Of a stretch of DNA of 64,000 bases, positions 53,117-62,489 are shown piece after piece. The notes under the pieces were generated by a model. That model was not told the DNA's origin and ran no database searches. It worked only from the letters and a program-made list of their open reading frames with translations. This DNA comes from Chitinasiproducens palmae. GTDB taxonomy: Bacteria > Pseudomonadota > Gammaproteobacteria > Burkholderiales > Burkholderiaceae. The stretch lies in NCBI RefSeq assembly GCF_900095735.1, contig NZ_FNLO01000001.1, forward strand, positions 356,634 to 420,633, read 5' to 3'. The first letter of the stretch is position 1. Every line of letters starts with the position of its first letter. The translations under genes and the position numbers were made by a program.

Positions 53117-53965
53117 ATGGGCAAACTGTCGTTGGCGGCCAAGGTGACGCACGTGCCGTCGCTGTATCTGTCCGAACTGCCGGGCAAGCATCAGGGATGT
53201 CGCGAAGCGGCCATCCAGGGGCACAAGATCATCGGCGAGCGCTGCCGCGCGCTCGGCGTCGACACCATCGTCGTGTCGGACGTGCATTGGCTCGTCAACG
53301 CCGGCTATCACGTCAACTGCAACAGTCGCTTCGAAGGCATCTACACGAGCAACGAGTTGCCGCATTTCATCAAGGACATGCGGTACGCCTATCCCGGTAA
53401 TCCGGCGCTCGGCCGGCTGATCGCCGAAACCGCGACCCGCCATGGCGTCGGCACGCGCGCCCACGAGATCGACAGCCTGGAACTCGAGTACGGCACGCTG
53501 GTGCCGATGCGTTACATGAACGGCGACCAGCACTTCCAGGTGGTGTCCATCGCAGGCTGGTGCGCCTGGCATTCGCTCGACGAGAGCCGTCGCTTCGGCG
53601 TGGCGCTGAAGGAAGCGATCGAAGCGAGCGACGCCAATGTGGCCTTTCTCGCCAGCGGTTCGCTGTCGCATCGTTTCAATGACAACAACAGTCCCGAAGA
53701 AGCGATGCATCAGATCAGCCGCGAATTCTTCAAGCAGGTCGACCACCGCGTCGTGGAACTGTGGAAGGCGGGGGATTTCGCGACGTTCTGCAAGATGCTG
53801 CCCGAATACAACGAGCATTGCTACGGCGAAGGCGGCATGCACGACACCGCGATGCTGCTCGGGCTGCTCGGCTGGGACAGCTACGACAAACCCGTAGAAG
53901 TCGTCACCGACTACTTCACCAGCTCCGGAACGGGACAGATCAACGCGATCTTCCCGCTGAACTGA
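53117..53965 (+). CDS. hpaD: 3,4-dihydroxyphenylacetate 2,3-dioxygenase
   Basis: The 282-residue class III (LigB-fold) extradiol dioxygenase that opens the homoprotocatechuate ring. Iron-ligand regions are in KVTHVPSLYLSELPGKHQG at the N-terminus and SDVHWLVNAGYHVN; SLSHRFNDN and GEGGMHDTAMLLGLLGW are further family marks. This is the E. coli-type HpaD, not the cupin or two-domain type I enzymes. AAGGAGG just ahead supports the ATG at 53117. Confidence 0.94.
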   Translation: MGKLSLAAKVTHVPSLYLSELPGKHQGCREAAIQGHKIIGERCRALGVDTIVVSDVHWLVNAGYHVNCNSRFEGIYTSNELPHFIKDMRYAYPGNPALGRLIAETATRHGVGTRAHEIDSLELEYGTLVPMRYMNGDQHFQVVSIAGWCAWHSLDESRRFGVALKEAIEASDANVAFLASGSLSHRFNDNNSPEEAMHQISREFFKQVDHRVVELWKAGDFATFCKMLPEYNEHCYGEGGMHDTAMLLGLLGWDSYDKPVEVVTDYFTSSGTGQINAIFPLN

Positions 53966-53991
53966 CCCAGCTTCTTTCGCCCAGGTCCGCC

Positions 53992-54381
53992 ATGCCTCAT
54001 ATCGTCGTCGAATACACCGACAACATCGCCAGCGAAGCCCGCATGCCGGTGCTGCTGAAACGTATCAACGAGACGCTGATCGCGCAGAACGGTCTGTTTC
54101 CGACCGGCGGCATACGCTCGCGGGCGCTTGCGCTGCACGACTACTGCGTCGCCGACGGCAGCGAGGACGATGCATTCGTGCACGTCACGATGAAGATCGG
54201 CGCGGGGCGCCCGCCCGAGGCCAAGCGCGCCGCCTGTGACGCGGTGTTCGAGGTCATCAAGGACCACTTCGCCGAGTTGTTCGCGAAGCGCTATCTGGCG
54301 CTCTCGATGGAATTCGCCGAGTTCGACGAAGGCGGCACCTACAAGCACAACAACATCCACGCGCGCTACAAGCGCGCCTGA
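53992..54381 (+). CDS. hpaF: 5-carboxymethyl-2-hydroxymuconate delta-isomerase
   Basis: A 129-residue tautomerase-superfamily protein (HpaF/CHMI). The catalytic proline is exposed as Pro2 after methionine removal (MPHIVVEYTDNI), and the C-terminal region EFAEFDEGGTYKHNNIH is diagnostic. It converts 5-carboxymethyl-2-hydroxymuconate to the oxo-ene form ahead of decarboxylation by HpaG. It starts 26 bases after hpaD. Confidence 0.94.
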   Translation: MPHIVVEYTDNIASEARMPVLLKRINETLIAQNGLFPTGGIRSRALALHDYCVADGSEDDAFVHVTMKIGAGRPPEAKRAACDAVFEVIKDHFAELFAKRYLALSMEFAEFDEGGTYKHNNIHARYKRA

Positions 54382-54396
54382 CGCAAGGGAATTGCC

Positions 54397-55200
54397 ATGC
54401 TCGCGAAGGACATCGTCGAGACGCTCGCCAACCGACTCAACGAAGCGGAAAAGACGCGTCAGCAGATTCGCCAGATTTCGCTCGACCATCCCGACATCAC
54501 GATCGACGACGCCTATGCGATTCAGCGGCGCTGGTTGGAAATCAAACTGGCCGAGGGCCGGCAGGTCCGGGGGCACAAGATCGGCCTGACCTCGAAAGCC
54601 ATGCAGTCCAGCTCGCAGATCGACGAGCCCGACTATGGAACGCTGCTCGACGACATGTTCTTCGACGATGGAACCACGATTCCGACCGGGCGGTTCATCT
54701 TGCCCCGCGTCGAAGTCGAACTTGCGTTCATCCTCGACAAGCCGTTGCGCGGGCCGAACTGTACGATCTTCGATGTGTTCGACGCATGCCGCTACGTCAC
54801 GCCCGCGTTGGAGATCATCGATGCGCGCAGCCAGTCGATCGACCCCGAGACCAAACGGCCGCGCAAGGTTTTCGATACGATAGCGGACAACGCCGCGAAC
54901 GCCGGCGTGGTGATGGGCGGCAGACCGGTCAAGGCGCGCGATATCGATCTGCGCTGGGTGTCGGCAATCATGTCGCGCAATGGCGTGATCGAGGAGACGG
55001 GCGTCGCCGCCGGCGTGTTGAATCATCCGGCCAATGGCGTGGCCTGGCTCGCGAACAAGCTGCATCCGTTCGGGGTCGAACTGGAGGCCGGCCAGGTCAT
55101 CCTGGGCGGCTCGTTCACGCGGCCGTGCGCGGCGCGTGTCGGTGACACCTTCAATGTCGATTACGGTCCGCTGGGTACGATTGCCTGCTACTTCGGATAA
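54397..55200 (+). CDS. hpaH: 2-oxo-hept-4-ene-1,7-dioate hydratase
   Basis: A 267-residue hydratase of the MhpD/HpaH family. [12 protein letters not shown] in the first third, the metal-binding [19 protein letters not shown] with Glu-x-Glu, and [16 protein letters not shown] are typical. It adds water to the heptenedioate produced by HpaG, preparing the aldolase substrate. The aldolase gene begins 3 bases after its stop. Confidence 0.94.
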   Translation: MLAKDIVETLANRLNEAEKTRQQIRQISLDHPDITIDDAYAIQRRWLEIKLAEGRQVRGHKIGLTSKAMQSSSQIDEPDYGTLLDDMFFDDGTTIPTGRFILPRVEVELAFILDKPLRGPNCTIFDVFDACRYVTPALEIIDARSQSIDPETKRPRKVFDTIADNAANAGVVMGGRPVKARDIDLRWVSAIMSRNGVIEETGVAAGVLNHPANGVAWLANKLHPFGVELEAGQVILGGSFTRPCAARVGDTFNVDYGPLGTIACYFG

Positions 55201-55203
55201 ACG

Positions 55204-56010
55204 ATGAGCGATATCCTGCACAATCCGTTCAAGGCGGCACTGGCCGCGCGCCGCTCGATGATCGGGCTGTGGCTTGGCCTCGCCAGCCCCTACGCGGCGG
55301 AGATGGTGGCCGGCGCCGGCTACGACTGGCTGCTGGTGGACGGCGAGCACGCACCGAATACGCTGCAGACCATCCTTGCGCAGTTGCAGGCGGTTGCGCC
55401 TTATCCGACGCATCCGGTCGTGCGCGTCGCGTGGAACGACGCGGTGATGATCAAGCAAGTGCTCGACGTCGGCGCGCAGACGCTGCTGATCCCGATGATC
55501 GACGACGCCGAACAGGCACGGCGCGCGGTCGCGGCGACGCGCTATCCGCCGCAGGGCTCGCGCGGCGTCGGCGCCGCACTGGCCCGTGCATCGCGCTGGA
55601 ACCGCGTGCCCGACTACCTGCAGCGCGCGAACGAGCAGATCTGCGTGCTGGTCCAGGTCGAGACGCGCAAGGCCTTGGACAACCTCGACGAAATCCTGTC
55701 GGTCGAGGGGGTCGACGGCGTGTTCATCGGGCCGTCGGACCTGGCGGCCGACTTCGGCGCGCTTGGCAATCCAGGGCGGGCCGACGTGCAGGCCGCGATC
55801 GGCACGGCCATCGCCGCGATCAACGCGGCGGGCAAGGGCGCCGGCATCCTCAGTGCTGACGTGGCCTCGTCGAAGCGCTACATCGAGCTCGGCACCCTGT
55901 TCACGGCGGTCGGCGTGGACACCACCATCCTGGCGCGTGGCGCCGAGAACGTGTTGGCGCAGTTCCGCGACGTGCGGGTGGCCGCCGCGCCGAGCGGCGG
56001 CGTGTACTGA
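55204..56010 (+). CDS. hpaI: 4-hydroxy-2-oxoheptanedioate aldolase
   Basis: A 268-residue class II pyruvate aldolase of the HpcH/HpaI family. Conserved sites are the base-containing [12 protein letters not shown], the arginine in [10 protein letters not shown], the metal ligand Glu in VLVQVET, and [14 protein letters not shown] with the Asp ligand. It releases pyruvate and succinate semialdehyde. The latter is handled by the semialdehyde dehydrogenase encoded next. The gene follows hpaH with three intervening bases. Confidence 0.94.
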   Translation: MSDILHNPFKAALAARRSMIGLWLGLASPYAAEMVAGAGYDWLLVDGEHAPNTLQTILAQLQAVAPYPTHPVVRVAWNDAVMIKQVLDVGAQTLLIPMIDDAEQARRAVAATRYPPQGSRGVGAALARASRWNRVPDYLQRANEQICVLVQVETRKALDNLDEILSVEGVDGVFIGPSDLAADFGALGNPGRADVQAAIGTAIAAINAAGKGAGILSADVASSKRYIELGTLFTAVGVDTTILARGAENVLAQFRDVRVAAAPSGGVY

Positions 56011-56105
56011 ACGCCGACGCGTTCTCGGTTCGCGCGGGCTGGCACGGGGCCTGCGCCGCGTGTTTGACAGGGGCCGGCGCGCGGCCTCGCTTGAGGAGAT
56101 GAGCT

Positions 56106-57560
56106 GTGCTGAGCCTGAACGATTCGCTGCTGTTCCGCCAGAATGCCTTGATCGACGGCGAGTGGTGCACTGCCGACGATGGCGCCGTGCTGTCCGTCGA
56201 CAATCCCGCGGACGGCGCCATCGTGGGCCGCGTGCCGAAAATGGCGGCGGCCGAAACCCGACGAGCAATCGATGCGGCGCAGCGTGCGTTCGGTCCCTGG
56301 CGGCGACAGACCGCCAAGGCACGCGCGGACCTGCTCAAACGGTGGTTCGCGCTGATCAATGAGCATGCCGACGATCTCGCCAGGTTGATGACAGCGGAGC
56401 AGGGCAAGCCGCTTGCCGAAGCACGGGGAGAGATCGTTTATGCGGCGTCGTTCATTGAATGGTTTGCCGAAGAGGCGCGTCGCATTTACGGCGACGTGAT
56501 TCCAACCACGGCCAACGATCGCCGGCTGATCGTGACGCGCGAGCCGGTCGGCGTGGTTGCAGCGATCACGCCCTGGAACTTTCCCGCGGCGATGATCACG
56601 CGCAAGGTCGGCCCGGCGCTGGCGGCGGGTTGCACGGTGGTTTTGAAGCCGGCCGAGGCGACGCCGTTCACGGCGCTGGCGCTGGCGGAGTTGGCGCTGC
56701 GCGCCGGCATCCCGGCAGGCGTCTTCAACGTCGTGACCGGCGAGCCGGCGGCAATCGGCGGTGAGATGACGAGCAATCCGTCGGTGAAGAAGGTGACCTT
56801 CACCGGCTCGACGGCGGTCGGCCGCCTGCTGATGCGGCAGAGTGCCGACACGATCAAGAAACTGTCGCTCGAACTGGGCGGCAACGCACCGTTCGTGGTT
56901 TTCGACGATGCCGATCTCGATGCTGCGGTGGCGGGCGCGATTGCCTCGAAATATCGCAATGCAGGGCAGACGTGCGTGTGTACCAATCGCATCTACGTCG
57001 CGCGCGAGGTGCATGACGCTTTCGTCGAGAAGCTCGCCGCGGCGACCGCAAAATTGAAGGTCGGCGCGGGTACGGAAGCGGACGTCGCGATTGGCCCACT
57101 GATCAACCGGGCGGCGGTGCAAAAGGTGAGCGAGCACATTGCGGATGCGCAGGCCAAGGGCGCTCGCCTGGTGCTCGGCGGCGAGCCGGACGAGCGTGGC
57201 GGTAATTTTTTCAAACCAACGGTGCTGGCCGATCTCGACAAGTCGATGTTGATCGCACGCGAGGAAACGTTTGGCCCCGTCGCCGCGGTGTTCCCGTTCG
57301 ATTCCGAGGAGGAGGCGATCGCGCTGGCGAACGATACCGAGTTCGGCCTGGCCAGTTACTTCTACAGCCGCGATATCGGCCGTGTGTGGCGGGTCGCCGA
57401 TGCCCTGGAGTCGGGCATGGTCGGCATCAACACCGGTCTGATCTCGAACGAAGTCGCACCGTTCGGCGGCGTCAAGCAGTCCGGTCTGGGACGCGAAGGC
57501 TCCAAATACGGGATCGAGGATTACCTGTCGATCAAGTACCTTTGCATGGCGGGCCTGTAG
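56106..57560 (+). CDS. gabD: succinate-semialdehyde dehydrogenase
   Basis: A 484-residue aldehyde dehydrogenase of the GabD type. The NAD(P) site contains ITPWNFPAAMITRK and FTGSTAVGRLLM. The base Glu is in LELGGNAPFVVF and the catalytic Cys in NAGQTCVCTNR; the C-terminal APFGGVKQSGLGREGS is standard. The GTG at 56106 has GAGGAG upstream. Placed directly after hpaI, it oxidises the succinate semialdehyde produced there to succinate, linking the hpa pathway to the TCA cycle. Confidence 0.92.
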   Translation: MLSLNDSLLFRQNALIDGEWCTADDGAVLSVDNPADGAIVGRVPKMAAAETRRAIDAAQRAFGPWRRQTAKARADLLKRWFALINEHADDLARLMTAEQGKPLAEARGEIVYAASFIEWFAEEARRIYGDVIPTTANDRRLIVTREPVGVVAAITPWNFPAAMITRKVGPALAAGCTVVLKPAEATPFTALALAELALRAGIPAGVFNVVTGEPAAIGGEMTSNPSVKKVTFTGSTAVGRLLMRQSADTIKKLSLELGGNAPFVVFDDADLDAAVAGAIASKYRNAGQTCVCTNRIYVAREVHDAFVEKLAAATAKLKVGAGTEADVAIGPLINRAAVQKVSEHIADAQAKGARLVLGGEPDERGGNFFKPTVLADLDKSMLIAREETFGPVAAVFPFDSEEEAIALANDTEFGLASYFYSRDIGRVWRVADALESGMVGINTGLISNEVAPFGGVKQSGLGREGSKYGIEDYLSIKYLCMAGL

Positions 57561-57573
57561 GCCTCGGTCCGCT

Positions 57574-57600
57574 CGCCACGCGCGTCACTGGCGCGTGGCG
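57574..57600 (+). terminator. candidate terminator of the hpa operon
   Basis: CGCCACGCGC (57574-57583) and GCGCGTGGCG (57591-57600) form a perfect 10-bp stem with a 7-nt loop, beginning 13 nt after the gabD stop. No T tract follows. Confidence 0.5.
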
Positions 57601-58008
57601 GAGGCGCGCCCGATGCCGCGTCCGATGCCGCGCCAAGCGACATCCGATCGACCGTCACGCGGCAGCCAGATTGCAGCGGCGCCGGCACGCTTCTGCTAAA
57701 ACGGGTATGATTCTCGCTTAAGGTGCCGACCGCAATGACGCGGCCACCTTGAAAATCGTAGATTCGTCACAATCTCGGTTCAATCTGGCGGTTCGAAGCG
57801 GCCGCCTATCTTCCTACGCAGACGTTGCCGTGAAGCGGCCCGCGTCCTGCAGCTACCAAACACGGCGGGCCCACGTATTCGGCTGACACCCTCTGGACAG
57901 AGGTTCGTGTCGCTGCACGTCGTGCCAGGCAAGTCATTAGAAAAACAGACAACAGTATCGGCCCAGCCGCGTAATGAAGTGGCCGGGCCGTCGCAACACC
58001 GGAGTGAA

Positions 58009-58224
58009 ATGCAGAACATGCAAAACCAGTATCGTGGCTATGAAATCCACGCCTTTGCCCATCCGCTTGGCGATGGCACCTATCATTCGAACGTCGAACT
58101 CGCGGCCAACGACGATCCGTCTCGTCGTTACGCGTTCCACGCGATCGAATACTTTGCGGATATGACCAGCGCTGTCACGCACGGCGAACAGTACGGCGCG
58201 TGGTGGATCGACAACAGAGGCTGA
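58009..58224 (+). CDS. small conserved hypothetical protein
   Basis: A 71-residue cytoplasmic protein starting MQNMQNQYRGYEIHAFAHPL with ATG at 58009. GGAG lies 5 nt before the start, and a second methionine three codons later is an alternative. The rest is polar with several aromatic residues and ends EQYGAWWIDNRG. I recall similar small proteins from Burkholderia genomes but know no function. It forms its own unit, with two hairpins directly downstream, the second a good terminator. Confidence 0.65.
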   Translation: MQNMQNQYRGYEIHAFAHPLGDGTYHSNVELAANDDPSRRYAFHAIEYFADMTSAVTHGEQYGAWWIDNRG

Positions 58225-58239
58225 AAGCCGATTGATCGA

Positions 58240-58267
58240 CCGAGCAGGCGCACACGCGCCTGCTCGG
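58240..58267. other. perfect 12-bp hairpin
   Basis: CCGAGCAGGCGC (58240-58251) and GCGCCTGCTCGG (58256-58267) pair fully over a 4-nt ACAC loop. It comes 15 nt after the small gene and 8 nt before a second hairpin. There is no T tract. Confidence 0.7.
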
Positions 58268-58275
58268 GTCCAAAA

Positions 58276-58301
58276 GGCGCCGCGACCCTGGTCGCGGCGC
58301 C
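58276..58301. terminator. rho-independent terminator, probably bidirectional
   Basis: GGCGCCGCGAC (58276-58286) and GTCGCGGCGCC (58291-58301) form a perfect 11-bp stem with CCTG loop. AAAA precedes it and TTTCGTTT follows, so it could stop transcription from both sides, including the convergent hydrolase gene. Confidence 0.8.
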
Positions 58302-58396
58302 TTTCGTTTGTGATGCTGCTTCGTCGCCTTGTGGCGCGTTGCGTTGCGTCGTGTCGAGTTGCTTCGGGCCGCTGCGCGCCGCCCGCAATACCGGCC

Positions 58397-59311
58397 TCAG
58401 CGGTGCGCGGACACGAACCGCAGGACCGCTTCGTTGAAGGCGCGTGGGTGCGCGAGATTCATCCCGTGCGATGCGCCGGCGATCGTTTGCCGCTGGCTGC
58501 GCGGCAACTGCGCGGCCAGCGCCGCGATGACCGCGTGGAAGCGGACAGGGCTGCGTTCGCCGGCTACCAGCAGCACCGGGACGTCGAGCGCTTCTGCTGC
58601 GTCCTTGCTCACGCCGGGCATTGCTTCGCGCGCTTGCAGGGGAATGGTCGACGCGTTGTCGCGCATCATCGCCTGCACCATCGGCGGCGTTTGCCGCCAC
58701 GTTCCGGGGCGCGAAACCGTATCCACGAAGCGCGCCAACGCTGCATCGGTGTGGCCTTCTTCGAGCAGCGCGAGCACCGGCACCAGCCAGTCCGCCGCAA
58801 CCGGGACGACTTCTGACGCGATTTCCGGCGCGTAGTCGGCTGCGCGAGCGGGTGGCTGAGTGGGTGGCTGAGTGTGCGAATACGCTGGCGATGGCGTCAA
58901 GCCCGCTTGCGGGGTCTCGGCGCCGCCCAGCGGACCGCGGGCGCCGCCCGGTTCGGCGAGCGTGAGGCTTGCGATTCGATGTGGCGCGGCGACCGCGAGA
59001 TGCGCGACCAGGGTGCCGCCCCGCGAATGGCCAAGCAAATGTACCGGCTCGTCGCTACGCGCATCAATCAAAGAACGCAGCGCTTCGGTGTGAGTGTGCC
59101 AATCGAATGGCACTGCTTGTTCGGCAACCGGATGGTAGTGCGGCAGGCTGACCGCGATAACGCGATGCTCGGCGGCGAAGACCTGGAATTGCGGCTGCCA
59201 GAAACGGTAGTCGCAGAGCGAGCCGTGCACCAGGACGACGGTGGGCCCATGGCCCTTCTCGATGTATGCGATGCGAGCCCCGGCGGGGGACGTATGAACT
59301 GTGGGCTGCAT
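58397..59311 (-). CDS. alpha/beta hydrolase
   Basis: A 304-residue alpha/beta-fold hydrolase. The oxyanion motif VLVHGSLCDYRFW is near residue 30, the nucleophile elbow GHSRGG near 95, and the catalytic histidine in GASHGMNLAHP near the C-terminus. A short Thr/Pro repeat (TQPPTQPPA), coded by a 12-base duplication, sits in the cap region. Related proteins include esterases and haloperoxidase-like enzymes; the substrate is unknown. The start at 59311 is the first methionine before the conserved strand. The very long frame extending further upstream is not part of the gene. Confidence 0.85.
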   Translation of the reverse strand: MQPTVHTSPAGARIAYIEKGHGPTVVLVHGSLCDYRFWQPQFQVFAAEHRVIAVSLPHYHPVAEQAVPFDWHTHTEALRSLIDARSDEPVHLLGHSRGGTLVAHLAVAAPHRIASLTLAEPGGARGPLGGAETPQAGLTPSPAYSHTQPPTQPPARAADYAPEIASEVVPVAADWLVPVLALLEEGHTDAALARFVDTVSRPGTWRQTPPMVQAMMRDNASTIPLQAREAMPGVSKDAAEALDVPVLLVAGERSPVRFHAVIAALAAQLPRSQRQTIAGASHGMNLAHPRAFNEAVLRFVSAHR

Positions 59312-59632
59312 GGCAAGAGGCGGGAACGGCGGGGAAAGAGTGGCGCGGGCGGCGCCGGGCAGAACCTCGGCAAGCCGGTCTGCCTTGAGGGCCCAAGCGC
59401 GTCGGCAGCAATGACTGCGGAAAACCCTGTATTGTAGTGGATTCGTCGGGACCGGGCCGACCCGGAATGGCGTGGCAGCAGGTTGCCTCGACCGTTTCGC
59501 CGTACCCTCGACCCGGGCCAACGGTTGGCCGGCTGCGCGAGTCAGGGCGACGTCGCGCGCTGTGCCCGCGTTCCATTCCGTACCGCGTTGCCCGTCCGCC
59601 GTCCCGTTTTTCAGATTTCGTCGTTGACCATC

Positions 59633-61075
59633 GTGCCTGTCTCTCGACCTTCGTCGCCCGCTGCGTTCAGCGACCCAGCGTCCGTCCCTGAGGCGTCGCG
59701 GGCAGCGCCTGTCACGCCTGCGCTCGATGCCGCGGACGGTTACCCGCATGACGCCAGCGGGCATAGGGACGGTGCCACCGGCACAAACGTGCCGGGCGTG
59801 GCTGGCCCGTTGCGCGCCGGCGTGAGCGCGGCGGCACCCGAGCGCCCCGACACGCGCCCGCATGCCGCCGCGGAGGCCACCAGGGGTGTCGGGGCGACAT
59901 GCGGCGCGGCGCTGTGGCTGGTGGTGTGTGCATTGGCCAGCGCGATGCTGCTGAGCAGCGCCCCGTCCGCGCTCTATCCGCTCTACCAGCAACGCTGGCA
60001 GATGAGTTCCGTCGCGCTCACGGGCGCGTTCACCGCCTACGGCATCGCGGTGCTCGTCACGCTGCTGGGCTGCGCACCGCTTGCCGATCGGCTTCGCGAC
60101 CGTCGCTGGTTCATTGTGCCCGGACTGGCGATGGTGGCGGGCGGCGCGCTCGCGCTTGCCTTCGGCGACGCCCCTGTGTGGCTTTTCGCGGGGCGGGCAT
60201 TGGCGGGTCTTGGCGCCGGTGTGTTGACCGGCAGTTGCAACGCGGCGCTCTTTGAATTGCTGCCACGCGAGGCGCACGGGCGTGCCGCGGCGCTGGCGAC
60301 GCTGTCGCTGACCTGCGGCGGCGCGCTCGGCCCGATTCTGGCCGGCATCGCGTTGCGCTTCGATCTGTGGCCGCTTCTGACCCCGTATCTGGTTGTCGCG
60401 TTGATCGCGTTGGGAACCGCGGCAGGTCTGTATGCCGTGCATTGGCCGGCGCGTGTCCCCGTCGCGCATTCGACGACGCAGCGCAGCCGCAGGCTGGGCG
60501 AAAGTATCCGCCATCCCGATTTCATTACCGCATCCGCCACCCTGATGTTTTCGTGGGCGATTGCCTCGGTGATCCAAGCGCTGGGCCCGTTGATCGCCAG
60601 CGACTACGCCGGGATTGCAAGCCGTTCCGCTGCCGGTCTCACCGTCACTGGCTTCCAACTTGCCGCCGGACTTGCGCAGTTGACCCTGCGCGGCCGGGCC
60701 CCCGACCGTCTGGCGCTGCGCGGCGCCATCCTGCTCGGCGTCGCATTGGCGGCGGCGGTCTTGGCGACATGGGCCGTGTGGCCGTTGCTGTATGCCGGCG
60801 CCCTGGTCGTGGCCGGCGCGAGTTACGGCGCGGCATTCGTCGGCGCAGCGGGGCTGGTCAATCGCGCCGCGCCGCCCGACAAGCGCGGCGCGATGGTGTC
60901 CTTGTTCTATTTGCTTGGTTATGTCGGCAACGCGATTCCGGTGCTGGCCATCGGCGTCGGTGCGGACGCGTTCGGCATGCGCGCGGCGATGACGACTTTC
61001 GCGTGTGCGATGCTCGGCGCCGCGGCGCTGTTGTACCGCTATACGGTGTACGGCGCGCTGGGTCGCGCGCGCTAG
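59633..61075 (+). CDS. MFS transporter
   Basis: A major facilitator with 12 predicted helices, beginning with LWLVVCALASAMLLSSAPSALYPLYQQ about 105 residues from the GTG at 59633. The helix 2-3 loop is LADRLRDRRWFIVPG, and ALAGLGAGVLTGSCNAALFELLP and LFYLLGYVGNAIPVLAIG follow. It looks like an uncharacterised drug- or metabolite-exporter group. The start is uncertain: the N-terminal 100 residues are Ala/Pro-rich and unlike the family, and a GTG at 59822 would give 417 residues. Neither has a good ribosome site. Function unknown beyond transport. Confidence 0.75.
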   Translation: MPVSRPSSPAAFSDPASVPEASRAAPVTPALDAADGYPHDASGHRDGATGTNVPGVAGPLRAGVSAAAPERPDTRPHAAAEATRGVGATCGAALWLVVCALASAMLLSSAPSALYPLYQQRWQMSSVALTGAFTAYGIAVLVTLLGCAPLADRLRDRRWFIVPGLAMVAGGALALAFGDAPVWLFAGRALAGLGAGVLTGSCNAALFELLPREAHGRAAALATLSLTCGGALGPILAGIALRFDLWPLLTPYLVVALIALGTAAGLYAVHWPARVPVAHSTTQRSRRLGESIRHPDFITASATLMFSWAIASVIQALGPLIASDYAGIASRSAAGLTVTGFQLAAGLAQLTLRGRAPDRLALRGAILLGVALAAAVLATWAVWPLLYAGALVVAGASYGAAFVGAAGLVNRAAPPDKRGAMVSLFYLLGYVGNAIPVLAIGVGADAFGMRAAMTTFACAMLGAAALLYRYTVYGALGRAR

Positions 61076-61217
61076 ACGAGCACCGCACCGTCGCCGAAGC
61101 GGGACGTGGTGCGGGCCGTGCGCCGCTGGCGGGACTCCGCACCGGCTTGCTGCTCGACTCGACCAGCCGGTCATGCCTTACGCGAAGCGTGCGCTCCGCG
61201 CGACGCCCAAATGACAA

Positions 61218-61239
61218 GACGGACGCCGTGGCGTCCGTC
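61218..61239. terminator. hairpin between convergent genes
   Basis: GACGGACGCC (61218-61227) pairs with GGCGTCCGTC (61230-61239) between the 3' ends of the MFS gene and the exported-protein gene. A bidirectional terminator is likely, though without a strong T tract. Confidence 0.5.
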
Positions 61240-61286
61240 CCGTCGACCTTCGTGAAGCGATCAGTCGCGCCTTGCGGCGCGCAATC

Positions 61287-61700
61287 TTATTGCTTCTGCG
61301 TGGTGGTCGGCACCTGTTGCAGCTGAGCCGGGCCACTGTCCGCGCCGCCCGGCGCGTTGGTGGCGATATTGCCGCCGTTCGTGCCGCCTTGGGCTTGAGC
61401 CTTCACGGCGGCGCGCTCTTCAGCAGCCGAATCCTTCTTCAATTGCTTGCGGTCCGCCTTGGCGGCCTTGACCCGCTGCTTGTAGTCGGACTTCGCAGCC
61501 TTGCGATTCTGCTTGTATTCAGCGTTGGCCGCCGAGTTGTCGTTGCGGTGCTGAACCAGCGGATCGGTGGTCTGCGCCGTCACGCGCTGCTCCGGCGGCG
61601 TGGCGGGTGCATCGGTCGTCGGCGTGGTTTGCGCAAACGCGGCGCCGGTCGCGCCGATGGTCAGGGCGGAAGCAAGCAGCATCGATTGGAAGCGGGTCAT
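61287..61700 (-). CDS. exported Lys/Ala-rich protein of unknown function
   Basis: A 137-residue protein with a clear signal peptide (MTRFQSMLLASALTIG, cleavage after AFA). The mature part is highly charged: a central helix with repeating KAAK motifs (RKAAKSDYKQRVKAAKADRK) suggests a basic coiled or helical rod, flanked by Thr/Pro- and Gly/Asn-rich tails. Such proteins recur in Burkholderiaceae, without assigned function. The start at 61700 is preceded by GAGGAG on the coding strand. Periplasmic location is expected. Confidence 0.75.
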   Translation of the reverse strand: MTRFQSMLLASALTIGATGAAFAQTTPTTDAPATPPEQRVTAQTTDPLVQHRNDNSAANAEYKQNRKAAKSDYKQRVKAAKADRKQLKKDSAAEERAAVKAQAQGGTNGGNIATNAPGGADSGPAQLQQVPTTTQKQ

Positions 61701-61749
61701 AGTTCCTCCTCGTTTTTAGTGAACCGTTTTGTTTCGCGGTGAGTACAGC

Positions 61750-62489
<740 letters not shown>

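Noticed and set aside
58397-61174. A 925-codon minus-strand open frame
   Set aside because: Only the last 304 codons (from 59311) are a real alpha/beta hydrolase. The upstream part is antisense to the MFS transporter and is Arg/Gln-rich without domains.
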